This document shows positions 32,277 to 41,813 of a DNA stretch of 64,000 bases, in pieces. The position numbers and the translations under genes were made by a program. Origin of the DNA: Longispora fulva (GTDB lineage: Bacteria; Actinomycetota; Actinomycetes; Mycobacteriales; Micromonosporaceae). Where the stretch lies: assembly GCF_015751905.1 (NCBI RefSeq), contig NZ_JADOUF010000001.1:5456001-5520000 (forward strand), in the 5' to 3' direction. The notes below the pieces were generated by a model. The model was not told where the DNA came from, ran no database searches, and worked only from the letters and a program-made list of their open reading frames with translations. Numbering within the stretch: the first letter of the stretch is position 1; every line of letters begins with the position of its first letter.

Positions 32277-32376
32277 CCCGGCTGCCCGGGCATGAGGTCC
32301 GTGCCGCCGTGCGGTTTACCGAGGCCGACGGTTTTTCCCACCGATTTCCCAGGGTTCGGGGTCTACCGTCGGCCGC

Positions 32377-33561
32377 ATGTCCACCAGGACCGAGATCGCA
32401 CGACTGCTCCGGCGCGCCACCTTCGGGCCCCGCGCCACCGACGTCGACGCCGCCGAGCGGGTCGGCACCGCCGCCACGCTGGAGGCGCTGCTGCACCCGC
32501 CGGCCGTCGACCCCGGCGCCTCCAGGACCCCGGCGCCCGTGCTGAACCCGGGCACGGAGAAGAAGGACAAGGAAGCCGTCCGCCAGGTCGTCGCGTGGTG
32601 GCTGGACCGGATGGCCGCCGCCGAACACTCCGCCACCGAGAAGCTGATCTTCTTCTGGCATGGGCACTGGGCCACCAGCGTCAAGAAGGTCGGCCCGGCG
32701 CTGATGCTCCGCCAGCACGAGACCCTGCGGGCCAACGCCTGGGGCGACTTCCGCCCGATGGCCCGGGCCATGGTCACCGACCCCGCGCTGCTCTACTGGC
32801 TCGACGGCCAGCAGAACACGAAGAAGGCCCCGAACGAGAACCTGGCCCGCGAGCTGATGGAGCTGTTCACCCTCGGGGTGGGCAACTACACCGAGGACGA
32901 CATCAAGGCCGGCGCGCGGGCCCTGACCGGGTGGAAGATCGACAAGAACTCCGGGGACGTGTCGTTGCTGCCCAACCAGCACGACCCGTCCCCGGTCACC
33001 ATCCTCGGCCAGACCAGCGCCTTCACCGCGCAGTCCTATGTGGATCTACTGGTGGACCAGCCGGCCTGCGGCAAGCACCTGGCCGACCGGGTGGGCCAGT
33101 TCTACGGCGCGACCCCTTCGCCGGGTACCGACATCCGTGCGCTGCTGACCTCCGCGTGGACCCACCTCGCCGACGACCACGTGAAGACCCCGGTCGACTG
33201 GTTCGTCGGGGCGTGCCGGCAGCTCGGGGTGCGGCCCAGCTCGTTGAAGGGCAACCCGCTCGCGGCGCTCGGCCAGGTGCCGATGGCCCCGCCCAACGTG
33301 GGCGGCTGGGCGACCGGCGCCGCCTGGCTGACCACCTCGGCCGCGCAGGCCCGGCTCCAGGTCGCCGGCATGCTCGCCGAGGCGGCCGACCTGTCGGCGT
33401 TGGACGGCGTGTCCCCGGGCCAGCGGCCGGAGGAACTCGCCAGGACCCTGGTCGTGGACGCCTGGAGCGACCGGACCCGCACAGCCCTCGCCGGGGTCTC
33501 CGGCAACCCGCGCCGCCTGGTGACGGTGGCGCTGGCCAGCCCCGAATACCTGATCTCGTGA
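32377..33561 (+). CDS. DUF1800 protein
   Basis: 394 residues. LLRRATFGPRATDVDAAERVG at the N-terminus is the DUF1800 start; KLIFFWHGHWATSVKKV, NLARELMELFTLGVGNYTEDDI and NVGGWATGAAWL are family core motifs. Function unknown, almost always paired with DUF1501, here 208 bp downstream. TACCGT seven nt before ATG 32377. Confidence 0.93.
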   Translation: MSTRTEIARLLRRATFGPRATDVDAAERVGTAATLEALLHPPAVDPGASRTPAPVLNPGTEKKDKEAVRQVVAWWLDRMAAAEHSATEKLIFFWHGHWATSVKKVGPALMLRQHETLRANAWGDFRPMARAMVTDPALLYWLDGQQNTKKAPNENLARELMELFTLGVGNYTEDDIKAGARALTGWKIDKNSGDVSLLPNQHDPSPVTILGQTSAFTAQSYVDLLVDQPACGKHLADRVGQFYGATPSPGTDIRALLTSAWTHLADDHVKTPVDWFVGACRQLGVRPSSLKGNPLAALGQVPMAPPNVGGWATGAAWLTTSAAQARLQVAGMLAEAADLSALDGVSPGQRPEELARTLVVDAWSDRTRTALAGVSGNPRRLVTVALASPEYLIS

Positions 33562-33769
33562 CCGGCGCAGGGGGCGACATGCCGAACCCGACGAGGAACC
33601 CGGCGACCCGCGCGCGGACCGCCGATTCGCGCCAGCCGGCCGGCGCGCCCGCTGCCGTGACGCTCCGGCCGGCCGCCCGGGCGATCGACATCCAGCTCCG
33701 CACGGCCGGCCCGGAGGCTCGGGTGACCGGTGCCCGGCTCGTCCTGACGACAGTAGTGAGGAGTCCAGC

Positions 33770-34948
33770 ATGGACACTGTGACCCGGCGCCGGTTCCTGA
33801 TCGGCAGCGGCGTCGTCGCCGCGGGGGCCATCGCCGCCGGTGGGGCCGCACTCAGCCTGCCCGAGCTGCTGTCCACGGCGAGCCCGACCTGGCGTGGCGG
33901 CCGCACCCTCGTCGTGATCACCCTGTACGGCGGCAACGACGGCCTCAACACCCTCGTCCCGTACGCCGACGACGCCTACCACGCGGCGCGCCCCGACCTG
34001 GCCTACAAGCCCGACCAGGTGATCGCGCTCGACAAGGAACTCGGCCTCAACCCGGCGCTCAAGGGCTTCAAGAAGCTGTGGGACGCCAAGAAGCTCGCGG
34101 TCGTACGCGGGGTCGGCTACCCGCGGCCCAACCGGAGCCACTTCAGCTCCATGGACATCTGGCAGACCGGCTCCCCGGAGACCCCGGTCCGCACCGGCTG
34201 GCTCGGCCGGTGGCTCGACGTGACGAAGCGGGCGCCGGTCGACGCGATCTCCCTGGATCCGGTGCTGCCGCCGATGTTGGCGGGGGCGGGGGTGGCGGGG
34301 GGATCCGTACCCCTCAAAGGGTTGAAACTGCCCAAGGACCTGCCGGTGGCGGCGCTCGCCAAGGCCGCCCCCGGCGAGTCGCCGCTGCGGTCGCGCGCCG
34401 CGGCCTCCTACGCCGACCTGCTGTCCGTGAACGCGCTGGTCTCGAAGGTGCAGGGCACCGAACCCGAGGACCCGGACGCGCTCGGCGTCCAACTGGACCT
34501 CGTCGCGCGCTGCGTCGAGGCCAACATCCCCACCAAGGTGTACTCCGTGAGCCTCGACGGCTTCGACACCCACGCCGTGGAGCACAACGTGTCCGAACGG
34601 CTCCTCGGGGAACTCGACACGGCGGTGACGGCGTTCCTGGACCGGATGGCGAAGATCCCGGCCGGGGAGGGGGTCGTCGTGCTGGTCTACTCCGAGTTCG
34701 GCCGCCGGGTGAAGGGCAACGCGTCGGAGGGCACCGACCACGGGACGGCCGGGGTGGCGTTCGTGGCCGGCACGCCCGTGAAGGGTGGCTTCCACGGCCG
34801 GCAGCCGAGCCTGACCGACCTCGACAACGGGGACCTGCGGGTGAGCACGGACTTCCGCGACGTGTACGCGACGCTCCTGGCGGGGGTGCTCGACACCGAC
34901 CCGGGGAAGGTGCTGGCGGGCTGGTCGGGGCGGGTGCCCCTGCTGTGA
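33770..34948 (+). CDS. DUF1501 protein with Tat signal
   Basis: 392 residues. N-terminus TRRRFLIGSGVVAAGAIAAG is a twin-arginine signal; LVVITLYGGNDGLNTLVPYAD and GVVVLVYSEFGRRV are DUF1501 motifs (related to the alkaline phosphatase/sulfatase fold). Exported by Tat, so it depends on TatB at 26262. Pair with DUF1800; role unknown. Confidence 0.93.
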   Translation: MDTVTRRRFLIGSGVVAAGAIAAGGAALSLPELLSTASPTWRGGRTLVVITLYGGNDGLNTLVPYADDAYHAARPDLAYKPDQVIALDKELGLNPALKGFKKLWDAKKLAVVRGVGYPRPNRSHFSSMDIWQTGSPETPVRTGWLGRWLDVTKRAPVDAISLDPVLPPMLAGAGVAGGSVPLKGLKLPKDLPVAALAKAAPGESPLRSRAAASYADLLSVNALVSKVQGTEPEDPDALGVQLDLVARCVEANIPTKVYSVSLDGFDTHAVEHNVSERLLGELDTAVTAFLDRMAKIPAGEGVVVLVYSEFGRRVKGNASEGTDHGTAGVAFVAGTPVKGGFHGRQPSLTDLDNGDLRVSTDFRDVYATLLAGVLDTDPGKVLAGWSGRVPLL

Positions 34949-34983
34949 CCTCCGGCGACCCCCGGCCCCGCCGGCGACTGCGG

Positions 34984-35373
34984 TCAGACGTTGACCGGGT
35001 AGTTCAGGGTCAGCTCGTCACCCGGCAGCCCCCGGATCCCCCAGTCACTCGCCGGCGTCTCGAACAGCGTGATCTCCACGTCGTCCGGCGCCAGCCCACA
35101 CCGCTCGCCGAGCCGCTCGAACAGCAACCGGATCAGCGTCTTCTTCGCCTCGACGGACCGACCTTCGAACATCGAGACCTCAATGATCGTGTACCGGTCC
35201 GTCCGCGGCTCCGGGAACACGAAGTCCCCGGCGGCCAGCGGGATGAACCTCTGGAACTTCTTCGACTCGGGCATCGACAGGCCGTCGACGATGCACGAGT
35301 GCACAGTGTCGGACAGCTCGGTGCGGGCGGTCGCCAGGTGGGTGGCGTGCGCGTAGATCTTGACCTGCGGCAC
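34984..35373 (-). CDS. Tautomerase-superfamily protein
   Basis: 129 residues with Pro directly after the start Met (MPQVKIYAHATHL), the catalytic Pro-1 of 4-oxalocrotonate tautomerase/MIF-type enzymes; RYTIIEVSMFEGRSVEAKKTLIRLL is the second half-repeat. Length suits the two-domain (MSAD-like) class. Substrate unknown. Two nt after the 65-residue gene on the same strand. Confidence 0.85.
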   Translation of the reverse strand: MPQVKIYAHATHLATARTELSDTVHSCIVDGLSMPESKKFQRFIPLAAGDFVFPEPRTDRYTIIEVSMFEGRSVEAKKTLIRLLFERLGERCGLAPDDVEITLFETPASDWGIRGLPGDELTLNYPVNV

Positions 35374-35375
35374 GG

Positions 35376-35573
35376 CTACTCCTCCTCGGGGTCGAGGTTG
35401 ACCTCGACACCGGACACGTACGCGGCCATGGCGAGCTCGTCGTCGGCCGGCGACACGAAGACCGGCAGCTCCGAGGGCCCGAGCTCGCGCAGGTACGCCC
35501 AGAACTGCTCGACGGCCGCCGCCGGACTCTCCGCCTCGATCGGCAGATCAACACTCACCAACCAGGAACGCAT
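35376..35573 (-). CDS. Hypothetical protein (65 aa)
   Basis: Small alpha/beta protein (MRSWLVSVDLPIEAESPAAAVEQFWAYLRELGPSE by composition: strand, helix, strands), acidic C-terminus. TAGAGT lies six nt before ATG 35573, so it is probably the first gene of a leaderless transcript with the tautomerase. No family recognised. Confidence 0.72.
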   Translation of the reverse strand: MRSWLVSVDLPIEAESPAAAVEQFWAYLRELGPSELPVFVSPADDELAMAAYVSGVEVNLDPEEE

Positions 35574-35761
35574 GCCCCCACTCTAAGCCGCGCGGAAATC
35601 CAGTCGATCAAGCGTCACGACGTGACCAGCACCCTGACCACAGAATGTCCACCTGACCGAAACACCCCACCTGGGGACGATGCTAGCAATTTTTCCCGAA
35701 ATCGGACCCGGCATCGACCCGGCTCAGCCCTCGAGCACGGCACCAACGCACCCTGCGGAAC

Positions 35762-36325
35762 TCAGCCGGGGAGCTCGCAGCCGACCAGGTGGTCGTTCGT
35801 CATCCCCGTGGCCTGCATCAGCGCATACGCCGTCGTCGGCCCGAAGAACTTGAACCCGGCCTTCTTCAGCGCCTTCGCCATCGCCGTCGACTCCGGCGTG
35901 ATCGCCGGGACATCCGCCCCGGTCGCCGGCCTGGGCCGCTCCACGGCGAAGCCCCACAGCAGCGCCGAGAGCCCCTCCGGCAGGTCGAGGGCGACCCGCG
36001 CGTTGTTGACCGCAGCCTCGATCTTCGCCCGGTTGCGGACGATGCCGGGGTCGGCCATCAGCCGCTCGACGTCCTCGGAGGTGAACGCCGCGACCTTCTC
36101 CATCGAGAAGTCGACGAACGCCGCCCGGAAGGCCGGGCGTTTGCGCAGGATCGTGATCCAGGACAGGCCCGACTGGAAGGCCTCCAGGGTCAGCCGCTCG
36201 TAGAGCGCCTCGTCGCCCCGGATCACCTGCCCCCACTCGGTGTCGTGGTATTCCAGGTATTCGGGTGCCGAATAGGCCCAGTGGCACCGGGCCCGACCGT
36301 CGTCACCGACAACCAGTGAAGTCAT
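35762..36325 (-). CDS. tag: DNA-3-methyladenine glycosylase I
   Basis: 187 residues. Zinc ligands of Tag are present: Cys and His near the N-terminus (RCHWAYS; EYHDTEWG) and His/Cys at the C-terminus (NDHLVGC). GLSWITILRKRPAFRAAF and FKFFGPTTAYALMQATGM are family motifs. Removes 3-methyladenine from alkylated DNA. TACCGT six nt before ATG 36325 (leaderless). Confidence 0.94.
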   Translation of the reverse strand: MTSLVVGDDGRARCHWAYSAPEYLEYHDTEWGQVIRGDEALYERLTLEAFQSGLSWITILRKRPAFRAAFVDFSMEKVAAFTSEDVERLMADPGIVRNRAKIEAAVNNARVALDLPEGLSALLWGFAVERPRPATGADVPAITPESTAMAKALKKAGFKFFGPTTAYALMQATGMTNDHLVGCELPG

Positions 36326-36424
36326 TCCCCGACGGTAGAGGAGGGGTCCGACAACTTCACGGAACCGGAGGTCCCGGCATTTCCGCCAACCCGCGAACCG
36401 GGCCCGGCCCGCGAGGCCGCCGGG

Positions 36425-36892
36425 CTACCCGGCCGCGGAGTCGGTCGACGCGGGGTCCTCGGCGGCGTCGGAACCTTCCGGCAGGGCGTCCGCATCCGCG
36501 TCCGGCACAGTCGCGACGGAGGCCGCCGACGACACCGACGACTTCTGCCGCGCGTCCCGCAGCGCGTCGGCGTCGGCACCCCGCCCGGCCCGCAACGCCG
36601 ACACCTCGGACTCCAGGACGCTGATCAGCTCCTGCTTGTAGCCGACGTCGTAGCTGAGCCGTTCGATGGCCGCGTCGACCTGGTCCGGCCGGTACCCCCG
36701 CAGGCCGGTGTCGAAGCGCAGCTCCGACAGGTCCGGCTCGGCGAGCGGCCGGTCGCCGGGCAGCGGCACGGCGTGGCCGTCGGGGTCCACGTCGGCGAGG
36801 CCCGGGTCTGAGCCGGTCATCAGGGCGGCGACGCCGAACACGATGCCGCCGGCGACGAGCGCCACCACGAGAAGGAGCAGAAGCTGGCTCAT
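36425..36892 (-). CDS. DivIVA-domain membrane protein
   Basis: 155 residues: N-terminal membrane helix (LLLLLVVALVAGGIVFGVAAL), a short DivIVA-like motif (FDTGLRGYRPDQVDAAIERL), a coiled-coil part, and an Ala/Asp/Ser-rich tail. Such proteins are regularly near dapE/folP in actinobacteria (Rv1205-1210 area). TAGCAT seven nt before ATG 36892. The DivIVA motif suggests binding at curved membrane or polar-growth sites. Confidence 0.85.
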   Translation of the reverse strand: MSQLLLLLVVALVAGGIVFGVAALMTGSDPGLADVDPDGHAVPLPGDRPLAEPDLSELRFDTGLRGYRPDQVDAAIERLSYDVGYKQELISVLESEVSALRAGRGADADALRDARQKSSVSSAASVATVPDADADALPEGSDAAEDPASTDSAAG

Positions 36893-36932
36893 ACGGCTGA
36901 TGCTAGAGGAACCGGGGCCCCGAACACAGCAC

Positions 36933-37463
36933 TCACAACAGTGCCAGCGCCGCGTCCAGGTCACCGACGACCGTGACGGCCTTGACCGCGTCGGCCCGGA
37001 CCATGCCGTCGGCGACCGCCCGGTCGAGCCAGGCGAGCAGCCCGTCGTAGAAGCCGTCGGCGTTGACCACGATGATCGGTTTCGGGTGGAAGCCCAGGCC
37101 GGCCACGGTCCACACCTCGAAGAGCTCGTCGAGGGTGCCCAGGCCGCCGGGCAGCACCACGAACGCGTCCGACCGCTCGATCAGCAGGGTCTTGCGGTCG
37201 GCCATCGTCTCGGTGACGACCAGTTCGTCGGCGTCGAGGTCGGCGACCTCACGGTCCTGGAGCTGGCGGGGGATGATCCCGACGGTGTGTCCGCCGGCGC
37301 CCCGGGCCCCGGCGGCGACGGCGCCCATCATGCCGACCCGGCCGCCGCCGGAGACCAGGACGTGCCCGGCCTCGGCGAGCGCTGCCCCGGTGGCGGTCGC
37401 CAGGTTCAGGAACCCTGGCGCCAGTGTCGTCGAGGACGCGCAGAACACGCAGATCGCGGCCAC
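36933..37463 (-). CDS. LOG-family protein (TIGR00730), paralogue 1
   Basis: 176 residues with the lysine-decarboxylase-like/LOG fold: VSGGGRVGMMGAVAAGA and [14 protein letters not shown] (PGGxGTxxE). LOG enzymes remove ribose-5-phosphate from cytokinin ribotides/AMP. Four nt downstream of a second LOG gene. Actinobacterial homologue Rv1205 is in the same position. Confidence 0.92.
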   Translation of the reverse strand: MAAICVFCASSTTLAPGFLNLATATGAALAEAGHVLVSGGGRVGMMGAVAAGARGAGGHTVGIIPRQLQDREVADLDADELVVTETMADRKTLLIERSDAFVVLPGGLGTLDELFEVWTVAGLGFHPKPIIVVNADGFYDGLLAWLDRAVADGMVRADAVKAVTVVGDLDAALALL

Positions 37464-37467
37464 CGGG

Positions 37468-38208
37468 TCAGCCTCCGGCCGCGAGGATGTGCCGGACGGC
37501 GTCGCCCACGTCGTCGGTCAGGTGGATGAGGTCGAGGTCCCCGGGGCTGACCTTGCCGTCGGCGAGCATCGTGGCGCGCATCCAGTCCAGCAGGCCCGTC
37601 CAGTAGTCGACGCCCATCAGGACGACCGGGAACTCGGTGACCTTGTGCGTCTGGACCAGGGTCAGGGACTCGAACAGCTCGTCGAGGGTGCCAAGACCGC
37701 CGGGCAGGACGACGAACGCCTGGGCGTACTTCAGGAACATCACCTTGCGGGCGAAGAAGTACCGGAAGTCGATGCCGATGTCGCACCACTCGTTGAGGCC
37801 CTGCTCGAAGGGCAGTTCGATGCCGAGGCCCACGGACAGCCCGCCGGCCTCCGAGCAGCCCTTGTTGGCCGCCTCCATGACGCCGGGGCCGCCGCCCGTG
37901 ATGACCGCGTATCCGGCGTGGGCCAGGGCGGCGCCCAACTCCTCGGCCATCACGCACTCGGGGCTGTCGGGCTTGCTGCGCGCCGAGCCGAACACGCTGA
38001 CGGCCGACGGCAGCTCGGAGAGGGTGTCGAAGCCCTCGACGAACTCGGCCTGGATCCGCAGCGCACGCCAGGCGTCGCCGACCCGCCAGTCCTGCCTGCC
38101 CCGGGAGTCCAGCAGCCGCTGGTCGGCGGTGACGAGCTGGTTGGCGGCCTCGCGGCGCAGGGTGACCGGGCCCCGGTGTCGCTCGGGACCCTTGTGGGAG
38201 TTTGTCAT
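37468..38208 (-). CDS. LOG-family protein (TIGR00730), paralogue 2
   Basis: 246 residues, longer than paralogue 1 by an N-terminal ~70-residue extension. [37 protein letters not shown] and [12 protein letters not shown] are LOG motifs. ATGA overlap with dapE makes it translationally coupled. Confidence 0.9.
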   Translation of the reverse strand: MTNSHKGPERHRGPVTLRREAANQLVTADQRLLDSRGRQDWRVGDAWRALRIQAEFVEGFDTLSELPSAVSVFGSARSKPDSPECVMAEELGAALAHAGYAVITGGGPGVMEAANKGCSEAGGLSVGLGIELPFEQGLNEWCDIGIDFRYFFARKVMFLKYAQAFVVLPGGLGTLDELFESLTLVQTHKVTEFPVVLMGVDYWTGLLDWMRATMLADGKVSPGDLDLIHLTDDVGDAVRHILAAGG

Positions 38209-39269
38209 TTTTCCTTACCCAACCAGTTCCGCAGCAGGGCCGCACCATCGATGATCTTCGGGATCTCGACGTTCTCGTCACGCTTGTGCGCGAGGTTCGG
38301 GTCCCCCGGGCCGAAGTTCACGGCCGGCACGCCCAGCGTGGCGAACCGGGCCACATCGGTCCAGCCGAGCTTGGCCCGGGGTTGCTGCCCGACCATCGCG
38401 ATGAAGTCGGCGACGGCGGGCGTGGTCAGGCCCGGCATCGCGCCGGGGGCGGAGTCCGCCAGCTCGACCTCGAACCCGTCGAACACCTCGTGCAGGTGGG
38501 CCAGCGCGGCCCGCTCGTCGCGGTCGGGGGCGAACCGGAAGTTGGCCGTGACCACGCACTCGTCCGGCACCACGTTGCCGGCCACGCCGCCGGAGATCAG
38601 GACGGCGTTGAGGCCCTCGCGGTACTCGCAGCCGTCGATCACGACCGTGCGCGGCTCGTAGGACTCCAGGCGGCGGAGCACTTCGCCCATGCCGTGGATC
38701 GCGTTGACGCCCAGCCAGGACCTGGCCGAGTGCGCACGCCGCCCCGTGGTGGTGACCCGGACCCGCATGGTGCCCTGGCAACCGGCCTCCACCAGCCCGT
38801 ACGTCGGCTCCAGCAGCACGGCGAAGTCTGCGGCCAGCCACTCTGGGCGCTCCCGGGCGATCACGTTGAGCCCGTTGCGCTCGGCCTCGATCTCCTCGCA
38901 GTCGTAGAAGAAGTACGTCACGTCGTGGATCGGCTCGGTCAGGGTCGCGGCGAGGTGCAGGGCGATCGCGGTGCCGGACTTCATGTCGGACGTGCCACAG
39001 CCCCACATCAGGTCGCCGTCGAGCCGGGACGGGAAGTTGTCGGCGTGCGGGACGGTGTCGAGGTGCCCGGCCAGCACGACGCGGGTGCCGCGGCCCAGTT
39101 CCGTGCGGGCCATCACGGTGTTGCCCAGTCTGCTGACCGTCAGGTGTGGTTTCTTCAGCGCCGCCTCCACCAGGTCCGCAATATCTCTCTCATCGCCGGA
39201 CACGGACGGGATATCGACGAGGGCGCGGGTGAGCGCCACCGGGTCTGCGAGCAGGTCATCGGTCAGCAC
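38205..39269 (-). CDS. dapE: Succinyl-diaminopimelate desuccinylase
   Basis: 354 residues, M20 metallopeptidase family: [14 protein letters not shown] (metal-binding His-Asp), [24 protein letters not shown] (catalytic Glu) and [14 protein letters not shown]. Releases succinate from N-succinyl-LL-DAP in lysine/peptidoglycan synthesis. First gene of dapE-LOG2-LOG1. Start GTG 39269, divergent from dapD with 19 bp between. Confidence 0.93.
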   Translation of the reverse strand: MLTDDLLADPVALTRALVDIPSVSGDERDIADLVEAALKKPHLTVSRLGNTVMARTELGRGTRVVLAGHLDTVPHADNFPSRLDGDLMWGCGTSDMKSGTAIALHLAATLTEPIHDVTYFFYDCEEIEAERNGLNVIARERPEWLAADFAVLLEPTYGLVEAGCQGTMRVRVTTTGRRAHSARSWLGVNAIHGMGEVLRRLESYEPRTVVIDGCEYREGLNAVLISGGVAGNVVPDECVVTANFRFAPDRDERAALAHLHEVFDGFEVELADSAPGAMPGLTTPAVADFIAMVGQQPRAKLGWTDVARFATLGVPAVNFGPGDPNLAHKRDENVEIPKIIDGAALLRNWLGKEK

Positions 39270-39288
39270 CCCCGTAGACTAGCCCGTC
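39270..39288. promoter_or_regulatory. Overlapping divergent leaderless promoters, dapE/dapD
   Basis: TAGACTA (39275-39281) gives TAGACT for dapD (8 nt to GTG 39289) and TAGTCT for dapE (6 nt to GTG 39269). Both -10 elements share five base pairs. Confidence 0.65.
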
Positions 39289-40197
39289 GTGAGCAGCGAA
39301 TTCCTGAATGAGACCGCGTGGGGCGTCGGCCTCGCCACCGTCACCGCCGAGGGCCAGGTCCTGGAGGTGTGGTTCCCGAAGCTCGGGTTCGGCACGCCCG
39401 AGGACGTCACCCTGCCCGAGAGCGAGCGGGCGCTGGGCATGCGCCGGGTCCGGGTGACCGCGACCGCGAGCCTGGCGGAGCCGCCGAAGGACACGGCGGA
39501 CGCGTACCTGCGGCTGCACCTGCTCTCGCACCGGCTGATCAGGCCGCACCAGGCGAACCTGGACGGGATCTTCGGGATCCTGCCGAACATCGCGTGGACC
39601 TCGGCCGGCCCGGTGCTGCCGGAGCGGGTGGACGAGCTGCGGCTGACCGTGGGGCACCTGACCGTGTTCTCTGTCGACAAGTTCCCGCGGATGGTCGACT
39701 ACGTCGTGCCGTCCGGGGTGCGGATCGCCGACGCGGACCGGGTGCGGCTGGGCGCGCACCTGGCTGTCGGTACCACGGTGATGCACGAGGGTTTCGTGAA
39801 CTTCAACGCCGGCACCCTGGGCCAGTCGATGGTCGAGGGCCGGATCGTGATGGGCGTCGTGGTCGGCGACGGTTCCGACATCGGCGCCGGCGCGTCGATC
39901 ATGGGCACCCTGTCGGGCGGCGGCAAGCAGGTCATCTCGATCGGTGAGCGCTGCCTGGTCGGCGCGAACGGCGGGATCGGCATCTCCCTCGGCGACGACT
40001 GCGTGGTGGAGGCCGGCCTCTATGTCACGGCCGGCACGAAGGTCACCCTGCCGGACGGCACGGTCGTGAAGGCGCTGGAGCTGTCCGGTTCCTCCGGCGT
40101 CCTCTACCTCCGCAACTCGGTCACCGGGGCGGTCGAGGCCCGGCCGCGCACCGGCGGCGGCATCACGCTGAACGAGGCGCTGCACGCGCACAACTGA
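39289..40197 (+). CDS. dapD: 2,3,4,5-tetrahydropyridine-2,6-dicarboxylate N-succinyltransferase
   Basis: 302 residues, left-handed beta-helix trimer. [46 protein letters not shown] and [20 protein letters not shown]-type hexapeptide repeats are visible; the long N-terminal domain is the actinobacterial (TIGR03535) type. Succinylates tetrahydrodipicolinate in the DAP route. Confidence 0.95.
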   Translation: MSSEFLNETAWGVGLATVTAEGQVLEVWFPKLGFGTPEDVTLPESERALGMRRVRVTATASLAEPPKDTADAYLRLHLLSHRLIRPHQANLDGIFGILPNIAWTSAGPVLPERVDELRLTVGHLTVFSVDKFPRMVDYVVPSGVRIADADRVRLGAHLAVGTTVMHEGFVNFNAGTLGQSMVEGRIVMGVVVGDGSDIGAGASIMGTLSGGGKQVISIGERCLVGANGGIGISLGDDCVVEAGLYVTAGTKVTLPDGTVVKALELSGSSGVLYLRNSVTGAVEARPRTGGGITLNEALHAHN

Positions 40198-40203
40198 CGG
40201 CGG

Positions 40204-40227
40204 CGGGCCGCCCCCGCGGGCGGCCCG
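40204..40227. terminator. Hairpin between dapD and hydrolase gene
   Basis: Perfect 10-bp stem CGGGCCGCCC/GGGCGGCCCG, loop CCGC, between convergent genes; no U-run. Confidence 0.65.
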
Positions 40228-40237
40228 ACCCGACCGC

Positions 40238-41083
40238 TCAAGCCTGGGCCGCGAGGGCCCGGGTGCGCTCGACGATGTCGGGCCAGAGCGCTTCGGGGAG
40301 GCTGTGTCCCATGCCCGGGTACGCGACGAACGTGGCTCCGGGGATCTGGCGGGCCGTGTCCCGGCCGGCCGCGGGGCGGACCAGCGGGTCGTCGGCGCCG
40401 TGGATGACGAGAGTCGGCTGGCTGATCGTCCTCAGTGGCGGGACCTTGAACCGCCGGCCGGCCACGGTCTGGCGCTGGGTCGCGCCGAGGTCGCGCGGGG
40501 CCCGGTCGTAGCTCTCCCCCGCCGCCTCGCGGGCCCACGCCTCGGGGAACGGGTAGCCGGGGGACGACATGGCCCGGTAGACGGTGACCACGTTGTCGAT
40601 CTCCTCCTCGCGGGTGGTCGGCTTCGGCAGTCGGGCGAGCTTGACGACGGTGCCGATCCGGATCTGGGTCAGGGTCTTCAACACGCCGGCGGTGGCGGGC
40701 CCGCCCATGCAGCTGACCAGCGAACGGACCCGCTCGGGGTGCAGCAGCGCGAGCCCCTGGGCGATACTCGCGCCGAGGGACGCGCCGAACACGTTGGCGC
40801 TCTTCCAGCCGACGGCGTCGAGGACGGCCACGGTGTCGGCGACCATGTCGTTGCCGCGGTAGGAGTCGCCCTTGGCGAGGTGGGTGGACAGGCCCGCGTC
40901 GCGGTTGTCGAAGCGCACGACAGCGAACCCGGCGTCGACGAGCTGCTGGCAGAACGCGTCGGGCCACCAGATCATCTGGAAGTCGAGCCCCATGATCAGC
41001 AACAGCGGCACTCCGGTGTTCGGGTCGCCCAGCACCTCGTAGGCGATCCGGACGTCGTCGTTGGTCGTGTAGCGCACCGTCAT
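40238..41083 (-). CDS. Alpha/beta hydrolase
   Basis: 281 residues. Nucleophile elbow VFGASLGASIAQ (GxSxG), acidic residue in LVIHGADDPLV, and His in PGMGHSLPEALW form the triad. Divergent from a TetR gene with a palindromic operator between, so it is probably that regulator's target. Substrate unknown. Confidence 0.88.
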   Translation of the reverse strand: MTVRYTTNDDVRIAYEVLGDPNTGVPLLLIMGLDFQMIWWPDAFCQQLVDAGFAVVRFDNRDAGLSTHLAKGDSYRGNDMVADTVAVLDAVGWKSANVFGASLGASIAQGLALLHPERVRSLVSCMGGPATAGVLKTLTQIRIGTVVKLARLPKPTTREEEIDNVVTVYRAMSSPGYPFPEAWAREAAGESYDRAPRDLGATQRQTVAGRRFKVPPLRTISQPTLVIHGADDPLVRPAAGRDTARQIPGATFVAYPGMGHSLPEALWPDIVERTRALAAQA

Positions 41084-41100
41084 GTCTCCGCCTTCCAGTT

Positions 41101-41122
41101 TCGCAATGCGACCGCATTGCGA
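41101..41122. promoter_or_regulatory. TetR-type operator in divergent promoter
   Basis: TCGCAATGC-GACC-GCATTGCGA, perfect 9-bp arms, in the 82 bp between the hydrolase and the TetR gene. TATAAT at 41132-41137 is a consensus -10 for the TetR gene. Confidence 0.75.
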
Positions 41123-41165
41123 CCGCGTTTTTATAATACACTCGCATGGTGAAAGGGGTGGACCG

Positions 41166-41813
41166 GTGCCGAAGAAGGTCGATCACGAGGAACGGCGACG
41201 GGCTCTCGCCGAGGCGGTCTTCGCGGTGATCGGCGACCGGGGCGTCGAGGCCGTCAGCCTGCGCGACGTCGCCCGGGAGGCCGACGTGTCGATGGGCGCG
41301 GTCCAGCACTACTTCGCCAGCCGTAAGGAGATGCTGCTCTTCGCGCTCGGACACCTCGGCGAACGGGTCGGACGTCGCCTACAGACCCGGATGGCCCAGC
41401 TGCCGCAGCCGGACAGCCGGCGCGCAGCGATCCATCAGCTGCTGTGCGCCGCGATGCCGGTCGACGAGCCCAGCAGGCAGGAGGCCGTCGTCAACATCGC
41501 CTTCTTCACGTACGCGACCGTCGACGCCGCGTACGCCGACCGGCTGCGCGAGGGCTACACCCGGATCCTGTCCCTGGTCACCCAGCGGCTGGCCGAGGCC
41601 CAGGCCGCCGGGGAACTGCGCCCCGGCGTGGACGTGGCGATCGAGGGGCCCTCGCTGTTCGTGCTCAGCCAGGGGTTCGTCGGCCCACTGCTGATCGGGG
41701 TGTTCACCCCGGCGGAGGCCGTGGCGCGGGTGGACCACGCCCTCGACCGGATCTTCCGCGCGGACCCGGCCCAGAGCCTGTCCGGCCGACAGGACGCCAC
41801 CGCCGGGCCCTAG
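41166..41813 (+). CDS. TetR/AcrR-family transcriptional regulator
   Basis: 215 residues with N-terminal HTH (SLRDVAREADVSMGAVQHYF) and a ligand-binding C-terminal half. GTG 41166 is chosen: AAAGGGG lies about 8 nt upstream and the HTH core follows within 25 residues. Its own promoter (TATAAT 41132-41137) overlaps the palindrome region, implying autorepression. Ends inside the AIM24 gene by 4 nt (convergent). Confidence 0.92.
   Translation: MPKKVDHEERRRALAEAVFAVIGDRGVEAVSLRDVAREADVSMGAVQHYFASRKEMLLFALGHLGERVGRRLQTRMAQLPQPDSRRAAIHQLLCAAMPVDEPSRQEAVVNIAFFTYATVDAAYADRLREGYTRILSLVTQRLAEAQAAGELRPGVDVAIEGPSLFVLSQGFVGPLLIGVFTPAEAVARVDHALDRIFRADPAQSLSGRQDATAGP

Noticed and set aside
33580-33782. Possible 67-residue ORF between DUF1800 and DUF1501
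   Set aside because: Arg/Ala/Thr-rich, no ribosome site, overlaps the DUF1501 start; probably non-coding.
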